DNA from: Alcaligenaceae bacterium
GTDB lineage: Bacteria > Pseudomonadota > Gammaproteobacteria > Burkholderiales > Burkholderiaceae_B
Assembly: GCA_013416485.1 (NCBI GenBank)
Contig: JACCEO010000001.1
Span: forward strand, 328,892-392,891
Reading direction: 5' to 3'
Length of the DNA: 64,000 nucleotides
The notes under the pieces are model-generated. The model saw only the letters and a program-made list of their open reading frames with translations. It searched no databases and was not told the DNA's origin. This document shows positions 1 through 9,240 of the stretch, piece by piece (the stretch's first letter is position 1; every line of letters starts with the position of its first letter). The position numbers and the translations under genes were made by a program.

Positions 1-701
1 TCGTCTAAGCGAACGTAATGTATGCGCCAGCCCTTACCTCCAGGCAAGCGTTCACCGGCGGTCAGGATAACCGCCACACCGGTTTGCAAGGCAAGCTTGG
101 CAGCTAGTGTCATAGTGTAGGCAGGCTTGCCAAAAAAGGGTGCCCAGATACCTTCGCCGCTGCCGGGTACCTGATCGGGCAACATGCCTACGGCTTCGCC
201 GCGTTTCAGGGCGCGCACGAACTCACGTACACCTTGCATGGTGGCCGGTACTGCCTTTAAGCCCGACGTATTCCGCGCTTGTTCCATTAACGGTTCTAAC
301 GCCGCCTGTCGAGGTGGTCGGTACATGACGGTAATGGGGCCGTGTTGTATCAGGTAGCGTGCCGTAATTTCGAAGCAGCCTAGATGGGGCGTGAGGTACA
401 AAATGCCGCGGCCTTGAGCGAGTGCCTGTTTGACCACTGCGTCGTCATCGCTATGCGTTTGTTGTAAGCATGCCGCTGTGCGCAGCCACACCCTGGGGGT
501 TTCTAGAATCATCGCGCCGGTTTCTGCCGCCGCTTGCCGGGCAAAGTTGGGGGCGTCATAGCCTGCTTGCCGGGCATTGCTTTGCAGGCGTTTACGGTAG
601 CGACCTGGACACAAATAAACCAGCAGGCCTAGCGTGCGGCCCATTCGGTGCAGCACGGGCAACGGCAGCCGTGCAAACAAACGAAATAAAGCCAAGAGCA
701 T
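1..701 (-). CDS. Lipid A biosynthesis acyltransferase (LpxL/HtrB family), 3' part cut by window edge
   Basis: Reading the minus strand from the ATG at 701 gives an open frame running off the window, starting MLLALFRLFARLPLPVLHRM. An early hydrophobic segment suggests inner-membrane attachment. The stretch TPHLGCFEI carries the H-x4-E acyltransferase motif typical of LpxL/LpxM-type enzymes, and MLPDQVPGSGEGIWAPFFG matches the family's later conserved block. Such enzymes transfer a secondary acyl chain to the lipid A precursor on the cytoplasmic side of the inner membrane. It is divergent from metK, and in Bordetella relatives one or two such genes sit beside metK, so a second copy may lie beyond the edge. 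Roughly 50-60 C-terminal residues are missing from view. Family is clear; acyl specificity is not. Confidence 0.88.
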   Translation of the reverse strand, partial: MLLALFRLFARLPLPVLHRMGRTLGLLVYLCPGRYRKRLQSNARQAGYDAPNFARQAAAETGAMILETPRVWLRTAACLQQTHSDDDAVVKQALAQGRGILYLTPHLGCFEITARYLIQHGPITVMYRPPRQAALEPLMEQARNTSGLKAVPATMQGVREFVRALKRGEAVGMLPDQVPGSGEGIWAPFFGKPAYTMTLAAKLALQTGVAVILTAGERLPGGKGWRIHYVRLD

Positions 702-948
702 AAAGCGTGAACCCTTATTGAATATGTGGTGATATATACGAATGCTGTCATTTTCGCTTAAAATACAGTTTATCGCTGAGTTAAACGACAACTTGCGGAG
801 CGATGTCCGATGTTTTCAAAAACGATCAGGGCAAAAATACCGCTAAAGCGTCGCGCCGGGTTTACCGCTGTTACAACCTTCAGGTGCACGCATTTTGTTC
901 AACCAATATGCTGGCTTGTTCCAGTTGTTAACACAAGGGTAACTTACC

Positions 949-2112
949 GTGGGAAATACTGATTTTCTTTTCACCTCAGAATCCGTTTCTGAAGGGCATC
1001 CTGATAAAGTCGCTGACCAAATTTCGGACTCTATCCTGGACGCCATCCTGACACAAGATCCTCAGGCGCGTGTGGCCGCTGAAACGCTGTGCAATACCGG
1101 CTTGGTTATCTTGGCCGGTGAAATTACCACGACGGCGAATGTCGATTACATCCAAGTAGCGCGTGACGCGATTAAGCGCATAGGCTATGACAACTCCGAT
1201 TACGGCATAGATTACAAAGGTTGTGCTGTATTGGTGGCCTACGACAAGCAGTCACCTCATATTGCTCAGGGCGTAGACCGCAGTGCTGATAACCTGGGTG
1301 ACCAGGGCGCGGGCGACCAAGGTTTAATGTTTGGTTATGCTTGCGACGAAACCCCAGACTTGATGCCTGCACCTATTTGGTACGCCCACCGTTTAATGCA
1401 GCGCCAAAGCGAACTGCGCAAAGACGGCCGCCTGCCTTGGTTACGCCCCGATGCCAAGTCTCAAGTCACTTTTCGCTATGTAAATGGTAAGCCGGTCGAA
1501 GTCGACACCGTGGTTGTGTCCACCCAGCATGCTCCTGACATATCGCAAGACGACATCAAAGATGCCGTCCTGGAACATATCATACGACCTAGCTTCCCCG
1601 ATGGTTTGTTAACGGCCAATACTAAATACCTGGTTAATCCCACGGGCATGTTTGTTATTGGTGGACCTCAGGGCGACTGCGGTTTAACCGGACGCAAAAT
1701 CATTGTCGATACCTATGGTGGCGCTTGCCCGCACGGTGGAGGCGCATTTTCCGGTAAAGACGCCTCTAAGGTAGACCGCTCAGCCAGTTACGCAGCCCGG
1801 TATGTTGCTAAAAATATTGTGGCCGCTGGGTTGGCACGTCAGTGCCAGGTGCAGGTTAGCTACGCAATCGGTATTGCAGAGCCCATCAATATCACGGTAT
1901 ACACCGAAGGCACAGGCATTATCCCCGACGACCAAATTGCTCGTTTGGTGCGTGAGCACTTTGATCTGCGTCCACGTGGCATTATCGAAATGTTGGATTT
2001 GTTGCGTCCTATTTACACTAAGACAGCGGCTTATGGCCACTTTGGTCGCCCAGAACCCGAGTTTACCTGGGAAGCCACGGATAAAGTCCAGGTTCTTAAG
2101 CGGGCGGCTTAA
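949..2112 (+). CDS. metK: S-adenosylmethionine synthase
   Basis: Makes S-adenosylmethionine from methionine and ATP in the cytosol, as a tetramer in known members. The 387-residue length matches the family. Visible signatures are [12 protein letters not shown] near residue 17 (ATP binding) and the glycine-rich GGGAFSGKD near residue 265. The start is GTG at 949, giving [20 protein letters not shown], with a modest AAGGG about ten bases upstream; no ATG fits the conserved N-terminus. The stop overlaps the start of the next gene (TAATG at 2110-2114). The 247-bp divergent spacer upstream (702-948) holds both this promoter and that of the acyltransferase; I see no known riboswitch in it. Downstream ahcY and metF complete the SAM/SAH cycle context. 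Confidence 0.97.
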   Translation: MGNTDFLFTSESVSEGHPDKVADQISDSILDAILTQDPQARVAAETLCNTGLVILAGEITTTANVDYIQVARDAIKRIGYDNSDYGIDYKGCAVLVAYDKQSPHIAQGVDRSADNLGDQGAGDQGLMFGYACDETPDLMPAPIWYAHRLMQRQSELRKDGRLPWLRPDAKSQVTFRYVNGKPVEVDTVVVSTQHAPDISQDDIKDAVLEHIIRPSFPDGLLTANTKYLVNPTGMFVIGGPQGDCGLTGRKIIVDTYGGACPHGGGAFSGKDASKVDRSASYAARYVAKNIVAAGLARQCQVQVSYAIGIAEPINITVYTEGTGIIPDDQIARLVREHFDLRPRGIIEMLDLLRPIYTKTAAYGHFGRPEPEFTWEATDKVQVLKRAA

Positions 2113-2315
2113 TGACCAGCGGCCAGGACCCTCGCAGTCTGTTACCCACAGACTCGCCCTGTGTGGCGGTGTGTTCCACCTTATATGACGATATTTGTCG
2201 GGGTTGTGGGCGCACCATCACAGAGGTCGCTAACTGGGTGATCCTGGACGATACTGAAAAAAAGCAAATTTGGCAGCGCATTACTGCAGAAGGCTATCCG
2301 CGCCGTAAGGGCTGA
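2112..2315 (+). CDS. DUF1289 family small cysteine-containing protein
   Basis: A 67-residue protein with C-x3-C near the N-terminus followed by CRGCGRT and EVANWVILDD, the pattern of the DUF1289 family (short proteins with four conserved cysteines, possibly metal binding; function unknown). It starts on the metK stop (TAATG overlap), so it is translationally coupled to metK and in the same operon. The reading frame is supported by the family pattern, not by length. The ahcY promoter and SAH riboswitch begin immediately after it. Confidence 0.82.
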   Translation: MTSGQDPRSLLPTDSPCVAVCSTLYDDICRGCGRTITEVANWVILDDTEKKQIWQRITAEGYPRRKG

Positions 2316-2341
2316 AGCTAACTGCGAAATTGCGCTACAAT
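2313..2341 (+). promoter_or_regulatory. Candidate promoter for ahcY riboswitch transcript
   Basis: A -10-like TACAAT at 2336-2341 with TGAAGC 17 bases upstream (2313-2318) would start transcription near 2348-2350, exactly where the SAH aptamer begins. The -35 is weak. The agreement of predicted start and aptamer edge is the main support. Confidence 0.5.
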
Positions 2342-2349
2342 TGATGCCT

Positions 2350-2419
2350 CCTGAGGGGCGCTGCAACGGGTCATTACACCCGCTAGGCTCAGGATGTTAA
2401 TGTTTCAACGGCGCTCATC
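2350..2419 (+). promoter_or_regulatory. SAH riboswitch (ahcY leader)
   Basis: The stretch matches the S-adenosylhomocysteine riboswitch consensus: CCTGAGGGGCGCTGCAACGG from 2350, GCTAGGCTCAGG at 2382-2393 and AACGGCGCTCATC at 2407-2419. CCTGAG (2350-2355) pairs with CTCAGG (2388-2393) as P1, CGGG/CCCG form the inner helix (2367-2370 with 2379-2382), and the 3' GGCGCTC segment provides the pseudoknot strand. This RNA class binds SAH and raises expression of SAH-recycling genes, mainly in beta- and gammaproteobacteria. A downstream GATGAGC (2438-2444) can pair with GCTCATC (2413-2419), which would sequester the pseudoknot strand and may be the expression platform. It lies directly upstream of ahcY. 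Confidence 0.95.
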
Positions 2420-2504
2420 ATTCCCCGTTCAGGCGAAGATGAGCCCTGTTTGCGTATACGCAGCAAGTGGTCACGTCTGTGCGGATTTATTTTGGATACC
2501 CGCC

Positions 2505-3923
2505 ATGAATACTGTTGCCGATACTACTCTGCCCGACTACAAAATCACTGATATTTCCCTGGCTGCCTGGGGGCACCGCGAAATTGCTATTGCCGAAACA
2601 GAAATGCCAGGCTTGATGGCAACGCGTGAAGAATATGCCGCGTCTCAGCCTTTGAAGGGTGCGCGCATTGCAGGCAGCCTGCACATGACCATACAAACCG
2701 CGGTACTGATACAAACTCTGGAAGCCCTGGGTGCTGAGGTCCGTTGGGCATCGTGCAATATTTTCTCTACTCAAGATCACGCGGCTGCGGCGATTGCCGA
2801 TAACGGTACACCCGTGTTCGCGATTAAAGGCGAATCCCTGGAAGATTACTGGGATTATGCTCACCAAATTTTCCAATGGCCCAACGATCAGCACGCCAAC
2901 ATGATCCTGGACGATGGCGGCGACGCAACCATATTGCTGCACCTGGGCACCAAGGCTGAAACCGATATCTCTGTCTTGGATAACCCTAGCAGCCAAGAAG
3001 AACGCATACTGTTTGCTTCGATTAAGGCACAGCTGGCACGCGATCCGCATTGGTATTCTGTGCGTTTGACTGCGGTTCAGGGTGTTACCGAAGAAACCAC
3101 GACAGGGGTACATCGTTTGTACCAAATGGCCAAAAAAGGCGAATTGGCTTTTCCCGCTATTAACGTTAATGATTCAGTCACCAAGTCTAAGTTCGACAAC
3201 CTGTACGGCTGCCGCGAATCCTTGGTCGATGGTATCAAGCGGGCAACCGACGTCATGATTGCTGGCAAAGTTGCTGTGGTTTGCGGCTTTGGTGACGTAG
3301 GTAAGGGATGTGCACAGGCATTATCGGCGTTACGCGCTCAGGTCTGGGTCACCGAAGTCGATCCTATTTGTGCCCTACAAGCCTCCATGGAAGGCTACAA
3401 AGTTGTCACCTTGGAAGAAGCCGCTGCCGTGGCCGACATTTTTGTTACTGCTACCGGTAACTACCATGTCATTACGCGCGAACACATGGACCTCATGAAA
3501 GACCAGGCCATAGTTTGCAACATTGGTCACTTCGATAACGAAATCGACGTTGCATCTATTGCTGACCTGCCTTGGGAAGAAATTAAGCCTCAGGTGGATC
3601 ACGTGGTGTTCCCAGATGGAAAACGTATTATTTTGTTGGCACAGGGTCGCTTGGTTAACTTAGGTTGCGCTACTGGACACCCGTCGTTTGTGATGTCAGC
3701 GTCGTTTACTAACCAAACTATTGCGCAAATTGAATTGTTCACCCGTGGCGAAGCCTACGAAAAAGGCCAGGTATACGTTCTGCCTAAGCATTTAGATGAA
3801 AAGGTTGCGCGTTTACACTTGAAAAAACTTGGTGTGCAGTTAACAGAACTGCGTCCTGACCAGGCTGACTACATCAATGTGCCAGTCACAGGGCCTTACA
3901 AACCTGAGCACTACCGTTATTAA
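2505..3923 (+). CDS. ahcY: Adenosylhomocysteinase (SAH hydrolase)
   Basis: Reversibly splits S-adenosylhomocysteine into homocysteine and adenosine using bound NAD, removing the inhibitory by-product of methylation. The 472-residue frame from the ATG at 2505 starts [20 protein letters not shown] and ends with the family's C-terminal YKPEHYRY. The NAD-binding Rossmann loop is GFGDVGKG near residue 265. The frame is open upstream to an ATG at 2394, but that start lies inside the SAH riboswitch and adds residues unlike the family, so it is rejected. Expected control is by the riboswitch, with SAH turning expression on. The next two genes (holin-like and metF) follow with an 80-base gap, so one transcript could serve ahcY and metF. 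Confidence 0.97.
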   Translation: MNTVADTTLPDYKITDISLAAWGHREIAIAETEMPGLMATREEYAASQPLKGARIAGSLHMTIQTAVLIQTLEALGAEVRWASCNIFSTQDHAAAAIADNGTPVFAIKGESLEDYWDYAHQIFQWPNDQHANMILDDGGDATILLHLGTKAETDISVLDNPSSQEERILFASIKAQLARDPHWYSVRLTAVQGVTEETTTGVHRLYQMAKKGELAFPAINVNDSVTKSKFDNLYGCRESLVDGIKRATDVMIAGKVAVVCGFGDVGKGCAQALSALRAQVWVTEVDPICALQASMEGYKVVTLEEAAAVADIFVTATGNYHVITREHMDLMKDQAIVCNIGHFDNEIDVASIADLPWEEIKPQVDHVVFPDGKRIILLAQGRLVNLGCATGHPSFVMSASFTNQTIAQIELFTRGEAYEKGQVYVLPKHLDEKVARLHLKKLGVQLTELRPDQADYINVPVTGPYKPEHYRY

Positions 3924-4004
3924 GATCTAGTCTTGCATCCGTAAATTTGCTGCCGAGGCATAGGCCTTGGCAGCGTATGCCGTACTTACATCGGAGCCTT
4001 AACC

Positions 4005-4343
4005 ATGAGCTTACTTCTTGTTTGGATATTGAACGCCGTTTCCTTGCTTGTCGTGGCGTATTTGTTACCCGGTATTACTGTGGTGTCTTTCGGGTCTGCA
4101 TTGATCGCTGCCTTGGTGTTGGGCTTGCTTAATAGCTTGGTCAAACCACTGCTGATCTTGTTGACTTTACCCATCACGATAGTGACTTTGGGCCTGTTTT
4201 TGTTGGTCTTGAACGCACTGCTGTTTTGGCTGGCCGGATCCATACTGAAAGGCTTTACTGTTAATGGCTTCTGGTGGGCTGCCTTGGGCGCCCTAGTTTA
4301 TAGCTTGGTTTCCGGGCTATTGTCAGGATTATTATCTTCATGA
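4005..4343 (+). CDS. Phage holin family (DUF/PF04020-like) small membrane protein
   Basis: A 112-residue, very hydrophobic protein with four predicted membrane helices (about residues 2-22, 26-48, 52-76 and 84-108). It matches the widespread 'phage holin family' of chromosomal inner-membrane proteins, which are not prophage genes; function unknown. The start ATG at 4005 has GGAG nine bases upstream. Its last bases overlap metF (ATGA at 4340-4343), so it is coupled to metF. The ahcY / holin-like / metF order recurs in Burkholderiales. Confidence 0.83.
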   Translation: MSLLLVWILNAVSLLVVAYLLPGITVVSFGSALIAALVLGLLNSLVKPLLILLTLPITIVTLGLFLLVLNALLFWLAGSILKGFTVNGFWWAALGALVYSLVSGLLSGLLSS

Positions 4344-5182
4344 GTCAGCAGCAAAAAGTAATCAGCCTAGAGTTTTTCCCACCGCGTGATATTGCCGCCC
4401 AAGAAAAGCTTGTGCGTTCGGCCAAGCAGCTTTTGGCCTTGCATCCGTCGTATGTCAGTGTCACGTTTGGTGCAGGTGGTTCTACCCGCAGCGGCACTAC
4501 CGAAACCGTACGCCTATTAAAAAATCTGGGTTGCGATACTGCCCCACACTTGTCTTGCGTGGGTTCGAGCAAAGCTTTTTTGGCTGAAACCCTGGATGCC
4601 TACCAAGAGCTAGGCATTAAGCGTATCGTTGCCTTACGTGGTGATCTGCCATCCGGTATGGGGGGTGACGCTGGTGAGCTTCACTACGCAAGTGATTTAG
4701 TCGGTTTTATACGTGAGCACAGTGGTGATTGGTTTCACATAGAAGTGGCTGCCTACCCCGAGGTCCACCCTCAGTCTGATAGTGCGGCCACCGACATGAA
4801 TCACTTTGTCACTAAAGTGCAGGCGGGTGCGAATAGCGCCATTACCCAGTACTTCTTTAATGCCGACGCGTATTTTGACTTTGTCAGTCGCGCTCAACAT
4901 CAAGGGGTTAATATCCCTATTGTGCCAGGCATTATGCCTATCACTAATGGTAGCCAGCTGCTGCGTTTCTCTAATATGTGCGGTGCAGAAGTGCCGCGTT
5001 GGGTACGTCAGCGCCTTAGCGATTTTGGCGATGACAAAGCATCTATACGTGATTTCGGTATTGATTTTGTGGGTGACTTGTCCCAGCGCCTGCTGGATGG
5101 CGGGGCACCAGGGCTGCATTTATACACCTTGAACAACGCCGATGTCACTATGGCGTTGTGGAAGCAGTTACGTTTGAACTAA
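4340..5182 (+). CDS. metF: 5,10-Methylenetetrahydrofolate reductase
   Basis: FAD-dependent enzyme reducing methylene-THF to 5-methyl-THF, the methyl donor for methionine synthesis. The 280-residue length fits bacterial MetF. Family marks include SLEFFPPRD at the N-terminus (catalytic Glu in EFFPP), TFGAGGSTR, RGDLP near residue 100 and QYFFNADAYFDF near residue 170. It starts within the stop of the holin-like gene (4-base overlap), so it should share the SAH-responsive transcript from ahcY. It converges on the cyclo-ligase gene with only 13 bases between the stops; I see no clear terminator there. Confidence 0.96.
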   Translation: MSQQQKVISLEFFPPRDIAAQEKLVRSAKQLLALHPSYVSVTFGAGGSTRSGTTETVRLLKNLGCDTAPHLSCVGSSKAFLAETLDAYQELGIKRIVALRGDLPSGMGGDAGELHYASDLVGFIREHSGDWFHIEVAAYPEVHPQSDSAATDMNHFVTKVQAGANSAITQYFFNADAYFDFVSRAQHQGVNIPIVPGIMPITNGSQLLRFSNMCGAEVPRWVRQRLSDFGDDKASIRDFGIDFVGDLSQRLLDGGAPGLHLYTLNNADVTMALWKQLRLN

Positions 5183-5195
5183 ACGCGTAAAGTGG

Positions 5196-5825
5196 CTACG
5201 CCAGTACAGGTGCTGGCACGGCCCAGCCCTTGTCCGTTAGTATGCTGTCTAGCTTTACATCATGCGCTGCTGGGGTATAGTTTTCACCCGACAAATCCCC
5301 GGTAGCCCATGCGATACCAATACTGGTAAACGGGTGGCCGCGCTTTTGCAGGTCGGCCAAGGTCCTGTCGTAGTAGCCTTTGCCATAGCCTATTCTGTCA
5401 CCTTGGCGGGTATAGCCCAGGGTAGGCACTAGGATAATATCTGGTAAGGGGGCGGGGTCACCAATAGGTTCTTGGATACCGTAGGTACCAGTGACCATAG
5501 GGGTGTCTGGCGTCCAGTGACGAAATTCCAGGGGTTCATTCGGGCCAATGACGACGGGTAAGGACACCTGATAGCCTTCTTCTTCTGCCCATTGCCGCAA
5601 TAGTGCCTGTAGTTCGGGCTCACCAGGCAGGGGCCAGAAGGCAGCAATATGTTGTGGCGCAGACTTGCCAGCTTCTAGCAGGCGAGTGCGGTTAGACGCC
5701 AACCAAGTAAACAGCCGTCCGCGTATCAGTAAGGCGCCGCGGCTAGTATCTGTAGAACTTTGTGCGTCGCGTCGCTGTTTGAGTCGCGCTCGTAAGGGGA
5801 CTGCGTTATTCTGTGTGGTATTCAT
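5196..5825 (-). CDS. ygfA: 5-Formyltetrahydrofolate cyclo-ligase
   Basis: ATP-dependent enzyme converting 5-formyl-THF to 5,10-methenyl-THF, salvaging a folate storage form. The 209-residue protein carries the family signature GYTRQGDRIGYGKGYYDRT near residue 145. The N-terminal LRARLKQRRDA resembles the substrate-binding start of the family. It begins with ATG at 5825, only 25 bases from the divergent transglycosylase start at 5851, so the two promoters must overlap with the genes. Functionally it fits the adjoining one-carbon genes, although it is on the opposite strand. The usual E. coli association with zapA and 6S RNA is not seen here. Confidence 0.94.
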   Translation of the reverse strand: MNTTQNNAVPLRARLKQRRDAQSSTDTSRGALLIRGRLFTWLASNRTRLLEAGKSAPQHIAAFWPLPGEPELQALLRQWAEEEGYQVSLPVVIGPNEPLEFRHWTPDTPMVTGTYGIQEPIGDPAPLPDIILVPTLGYTRQGDRIGYGKGYYDRTLADLQKRGHPFTSIGIAWATGDLSGENYTPAAHDVKLDSILTDKGWAVPAPVLA

Positions 5826-5850
5826 GGCAATATTAGGGGTCAGAGGCGAT

Positions 5851-7953
5851 ATGGTGGTTAACAGTCAACGTTATCAGAAAAACCAGAACTTTTCTGGCGC
5901 ACGCGCTGTGCGTCGTCATAAGCTGGGAGTTTGGCTGGCCTTGTCTATAGGTCTTACCGCTTGTGCAGGAGCAGAAAAGCCTGCAGTATCGGCAGATCAG
6001 GTTGGCAAGCCCTTGCTGGCTGCGTCGCCTGCACCAACTGACCAGACTGCGGTTTCGCCACCGGCACCTGTGGTGGTGCCTGCCGCAGCACGGCAAGCCG
6101 TGATAGAAGCACGTACTGCCATGCAAAAAAAGCAATGGCCTGCTTTAAGCACCTTAGTGCCTATCGCTCAAGATGATCCGGTGCTAGGCATATACGCTAA
6201 CTATTGGCAATTACGCCAGCAAATCCAGGATCCTACACAGCCTGTTCCTAATGACCAAATCCAGCAGTTCATGCAAGTGAACCAGGATGACTACCTTGCC
6301 GACAAAGTCAAAGGTGACTGGATTGTTGCGGCCGTGCGTTCGGGCAATTATTCCCAAGGACTCAGTCTGGCACCTGTGGTCAGTAGTAATGCACATATTG
6401 ATTGTTCCTTACTGTTGGCGCGTCAACAAACCAAGTTGCCCGTGAATGCGGATCAAGCGATAGATGCATTTACGCCGAATAATGCCTGCTGGTCCATGCT
6501 GGATCAATTTGTTGCCAGCAAAATTGTTGGATGGAAGCACCTAGAGCCCATGCTGCGTGCTTCATTAGAAGAAAATAAACCCAAGACATCACAGCGTTTG
6601 GCAGCCGTTATGTTTACAGGGGCGGAAATGGTGCAATACGCCGCTCTCATGAAAAACCCCAAAACATGGTTGGCTGGGCGTGCTGCGCCTAAAAGTAGGG
6701 CAGACATTGAATTGGTCACCTTGGCGTTATCACGCTTGGCCCGAGGCTCTGAGCGGGACACTAATGCCACCTATGTTGAAAGCCAGTGGGCACAGGCGAT
6801 TCCCAAGGCCAACCTAGAGTGGGTCTGGAGCCAGTTTGGCTTAGTGTCGGCGTTGAATGTAGAACCCCAAGCCGCCAACTGGTATAGGCGTTCGGGCAAT
6901 GCCAGGCTGACCGATTACAACCATGCATGGCAGGTGCGTTCCGAATTGCGTCAAGGCAACATCAACTGGGATATGGTTGCCAAATCCATACGTCGCATGT
7001 CGGCTAAGCAAGCTGCTGAACCTGTGTGGGTCTATTGGTATGCACGTGCTTTGCATGCTACAGGGAATCAGAAGGCGGCTTCGCAGCACTATGCTTCTAT
7101 TGCCACAGACCTTAGTTTTTATGGGCAGCTAGCCAGCGAAGAGCTGGGTGTATTGCAGGCGGTGCCAGTGTCTCCTGCGCCGGTTACTGCTGAAGAACTA
7201 AATGCTGCCCGTGGTAATGCGGGATTACAGCGGGCGATTGCTTTGTTTGATTTGGGTTGGCGCCCTGAAGCTGTGCCAGAATGGAATTTTTCCCTACGTG
7301 GCATGAGCGACAGGCAACTATTGGCTGCTGCCGAACTGGCACGCCAGGAACATATTTACGACAGGGTAGTGAATACGTCTTTACGTACTCAAAACGATAT
7401 CGACTTCAGCCAGCGTTTTATCGCCCCCTTTGAAGGAAAAGTTACCGAAAAAGCACGCTTGGTTAACCTGGATCCAGCCTGGGTATATGGCTTGATACGA
7501 CAGGAGTCGCGCTTTATTACTGACGCACGTTCCCGCGTAGGGGCATCAGGCCTTATGCAGTTGATGCCAGCAACGGCGAAATGGGTTGCTAAGAAAATTG
7601 GTATGCAAGACTTTACCCCATCATCAGTCAATGACTTTGACACCAATACGGTGTTGGGTACCAGCTACTTAAGCATGGTGTTAAATGATCTGGGGGGGTC
7701 GGAAGTACTGGCATCTGCTGGTTATAACGCCGGACCTGGTCGCCCTGTGCAGTGGCGCTCTAAGCTGCTGGGGCCAGTCGAAGGGGCTATCTTTGCCGAA
7801 ACCATACCCTTTACTGAAACCCGCTTGTACGTCAAAAATGTGCTGTCGAATGCCACTTACTACGCTGCCATGTTCAGCGGGCAACCGCATTCCTTGAAGC
7901 AGCGTCTGGGAACCATATCACCGGCACCCAGCAAAAAAGTCGCTTTACCCTAA
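5851..7953 (+). CDS. Soluble-lytic-transglycosylase-like lipoprotein (Slt70 type)
   Basis: Murein-cleaving enzyme of the Slt family that produces 1,6-anhydromuropeptides. The C-terminal catalytic domain (about residues 530-670) has IRQESRF with the catalytic Glu, then GASGLMQLMPATA and SAGYNAGPGR. The preceding ~450 residues look like the helical superhelix of Slt70. The chosen ATG at 5851 has GAGGCG just upstream and yields a signal sequence ending in the lipobox LTAC, predicting a lipoprotein of 700 residues. Longer frames reaching back to 5665 would run through the divergent cyclo-ligase gene and destroy the signal, so they are rejected. Released anhydro-sugars could feed the AmgK-MurU recycling pathway encoded nearby. 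Confidence 0.93.
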   Translation: MVVNSQRYQKNQNFSGARAVRRHKLGVWLALSIGLTACAGAEKPAVSADQVGKPLLAASPAPTDQTAVSPPAPVVVPAAARQAVIEARTAMQKKQWPALSTLVPIAQDDPVLGIYANYWQLRQQIQDPTQPVPNDQIQQFMQVNQDDYLADKVKGDWIVAAVRSGNYSQGLSLAPVVSSNAHIDCSLLLARQQTKLPVNADQAIDAFTPNNACWSMLDQFVASKIVGWKHLEPMLRASLEENKPKTSQRLAAVMFTGAEMVQYAALMKNPKTWLAGRAAPKSRADIELVTLALSRLARGSERDTNATYVESQWAQAIPKANLEWVWSQFGLVSALNVEPQAANWYRRSGNARLTDYNHAWQVRSELRQGNINWDMVAKSIRRMSAKQAAEPVWVYWYARALHATGNQKAASQHYASIATDLSFYGQLASEELGVLQAVPVSPAPVTAEELNAARGNAGLQRAIALFDLGWRPEAVPEWNFSLRGMSDRQLLAAAELARQEHIYDRVVNTSLRTQNDIDFSQRFIAPFEGKVTEKARLVNLDPAWVYGLIRQESRFITDARSRVGASGLMQLMPATAKWVAKKIGMQDFTPSSVNDFDTNTVLGTSYLSMVLNDLGGSEVLASAGYNAGPGRPVQWRSKLLGPVEGAIFAETIPFTETRLYVKNVLSNATYYAAMFSGQPHSLKQRLGTISPAPSKKVALP

Positions 7954-8005
7954 CAGGTAATAGGGATGCGTCGACATCAGTTTTTATAAGTAGGGCTATA
8001 GGGGT

Positions 8006-9163
8006 ATGGGTCAAACAGGTCAAATGGATGCGGCCACGCAAGGGCTGCAGGTCTATATTGTGGGTGGCGCCGTTCGTGATCAGCTACTGAACCTGCCCGC
8101 TGGTGATAGGGACTGGGTTGTGGTCGGGGCAAGCCCTGAAACGATGGCGGCCAGGGGGTTTTTGCCTGTAGGCGGGGATTTCCCTGTTTTTCTGCACCCC
8201 GTTACGCGTGAAGAGTACGCGCTGGCACGTACCGAAAGAAAATCTGGGCGAGGTTATAAGGGATTCACCTTTTATACCGGTATCGACGTCACTCTGGAGG
8301 ACGATCTACAGCGCCGCGATTTAACCGTTAATGCGATTGCGCAGGCACCCGATGGTCAGCTTATTGATCCTTTACGGGGTCAGGATGACATCCGCAACAA
8401 AGTCTTGCGCCATGTGGGACAAGCCTTTAACGAAGATCCTGTGCGTTTGTTACGGTTGGCTCGTTTTGCCGCTCGCTTCCACGATTTTTCCATTGCCGAT
8501 GAAACCTTGCGTTTGGCCAGGCAGCTGGTCGATGATGGTGAGGTTGATACCCTGGTGCCAGAACGGGTGTGGCAGGAAGTAGCTAAAGGCTTAAGGGCAG
8601 GCCAACCCGGGCGTATGTTTGACGTTTTACGCAGCACTGGCGCCCTAGAGCGTGTTATGCCTGATCTGGTCTATACCGATCAGATTACCGCCGAACTGGC
8701 TTGCGCCGTAGCATCAGATCTTAGTCTGCCGGTATGCTTTGCCCTGTTGTGCCGACACTCTGCACAACCTGCAGCTGTAGGCGCGCACATACGTGCTCCT
8801 AGTGAATGCCAGGACTATGCGCGTTTATTGCCTATGATTGTGCAAGGCCTGGGTTTGAATCCAGGTGTAGCACCAAATCCATATTTGTCCCCGCAGGAGC
8901 GCTTGGACCTGATGGAGCGCTGTGATGCTTTACGTAAGCCAGATCGGTTCTTGGAACTGATAGCGGCTACGACGTGTATAGCATTGGATAGCAACAGCGT
9001 GGCTACAGATCGTTTGCCTGAGCTACAGGCCTGGGAACGTAGAGTTACCGCCATCAGAAGTATAGACGCTGGGGCTATTGCCAGTCGGCATGTAGGTAAT
9101 CCACAGGCTATTAAGCAAGCGATGCGAGAGGCTAGATTGGAAGTCTTAGAACGCTTACTCTGA
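8006..9163 (+). CDS. cca: CCA-adding tRNA nucleotidyltransferase
   Basis: Adds or repairs the 3' CCA of tRNAs without a template. The 385-residue class II enzyme shows [12 protein letters not shown] followed by GDRDWVV (catalytic DxD), [10 protein letters not shown] near residue 110, and [16 protein letters not shown] near residue 148. These are typical of Cca and differ from the poly(A) polymerase paralogue at 26625-27977. The length is close to the E. coli enzyme without its full C-terminal HD part. The ATG at 8006 is taken as the start; an ATG at 8024 is also possible. It follows the transglycosylase by about 50 bases on the same strand. Confidence 0.95.
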   Translation: MGQTGQMDAATQGLQVYIVGGAVRDQLLNLPAGDRDWVVVGASPETMAARGFLPVGGDFPVFLHPVTREEYALARTERKSGRGYKGFTFYTGIDVTLEDDLQRRDLTVNAIAQAPDGQLIDPLRGQDDIRNKVLRHVGQAFNEDPVRLLRLARFAARFHDFSIADETLRLARQLVDDGEVDTLVPERVWQEVAKGLRAGQPGRMFDVLRSTGALERVMPDLVYTDQITAELACAVASDLSLPVCFALLCRHSAQPAAVGAHIRAPSECQDYARLLPMIVQGLGLNPGVAPNPYLSPQERLDLMERCDALRKPDRFLELIAATTCIALDSNSVATDRLPELQAWERRVTAIRSIDAGAIASRHVGNPQAIKQAMREARLEVLERLL

Positions 9164-9165
9164 TT

Positions 9166-9190
9166 GCACCCCCGCTATCGCAAAGGGTGC
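9166..9190. terminator. Possible weak hairpin between convergent genes
   Basis: GCACCC (9166-9171) and GGGTGC (9185-9190) can form a 6-bp stem between the stops of cca and the convergent membrane protein gene. There is no T-tract on either side, so it would be a weak or Rho-assisted terminator at best. Confidence 0.25.
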
Positions 9191-9240
9191 TGCCGTGATC
9201 GCAACGTTTGTCAGTAAGCTATTTTGATCTTGCGACTAGC

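Noticed and set aside
702-948. SAM-type riboswitch upstream of metK
   Set aside because: I looked for SAM-I, SAM-II and SAH consensus segments and found none; the spacer is treated as an ordinary divergent promoter region.
2487-3125. Long minus-strand ORF opposite ahcY (212 codons)
   Set aside because: It is the antisense frame of a clearly conserved gene; its sequence resembles no family and it has no ribosome site.
4005-4343. Prophage holin
   Set aside because: The family name is misleading; it is a chromosomal four-helix membrane protein in a conserved ahcY-metF setting with no phage genes around.
5665-5850. N-terminal extension of the lytic transglycosylase
   Set aside because: It runs through the divergent cyclo-ligase gene, lacks a ribosome site and would bury the lipoprotein signal that starts at 5851.
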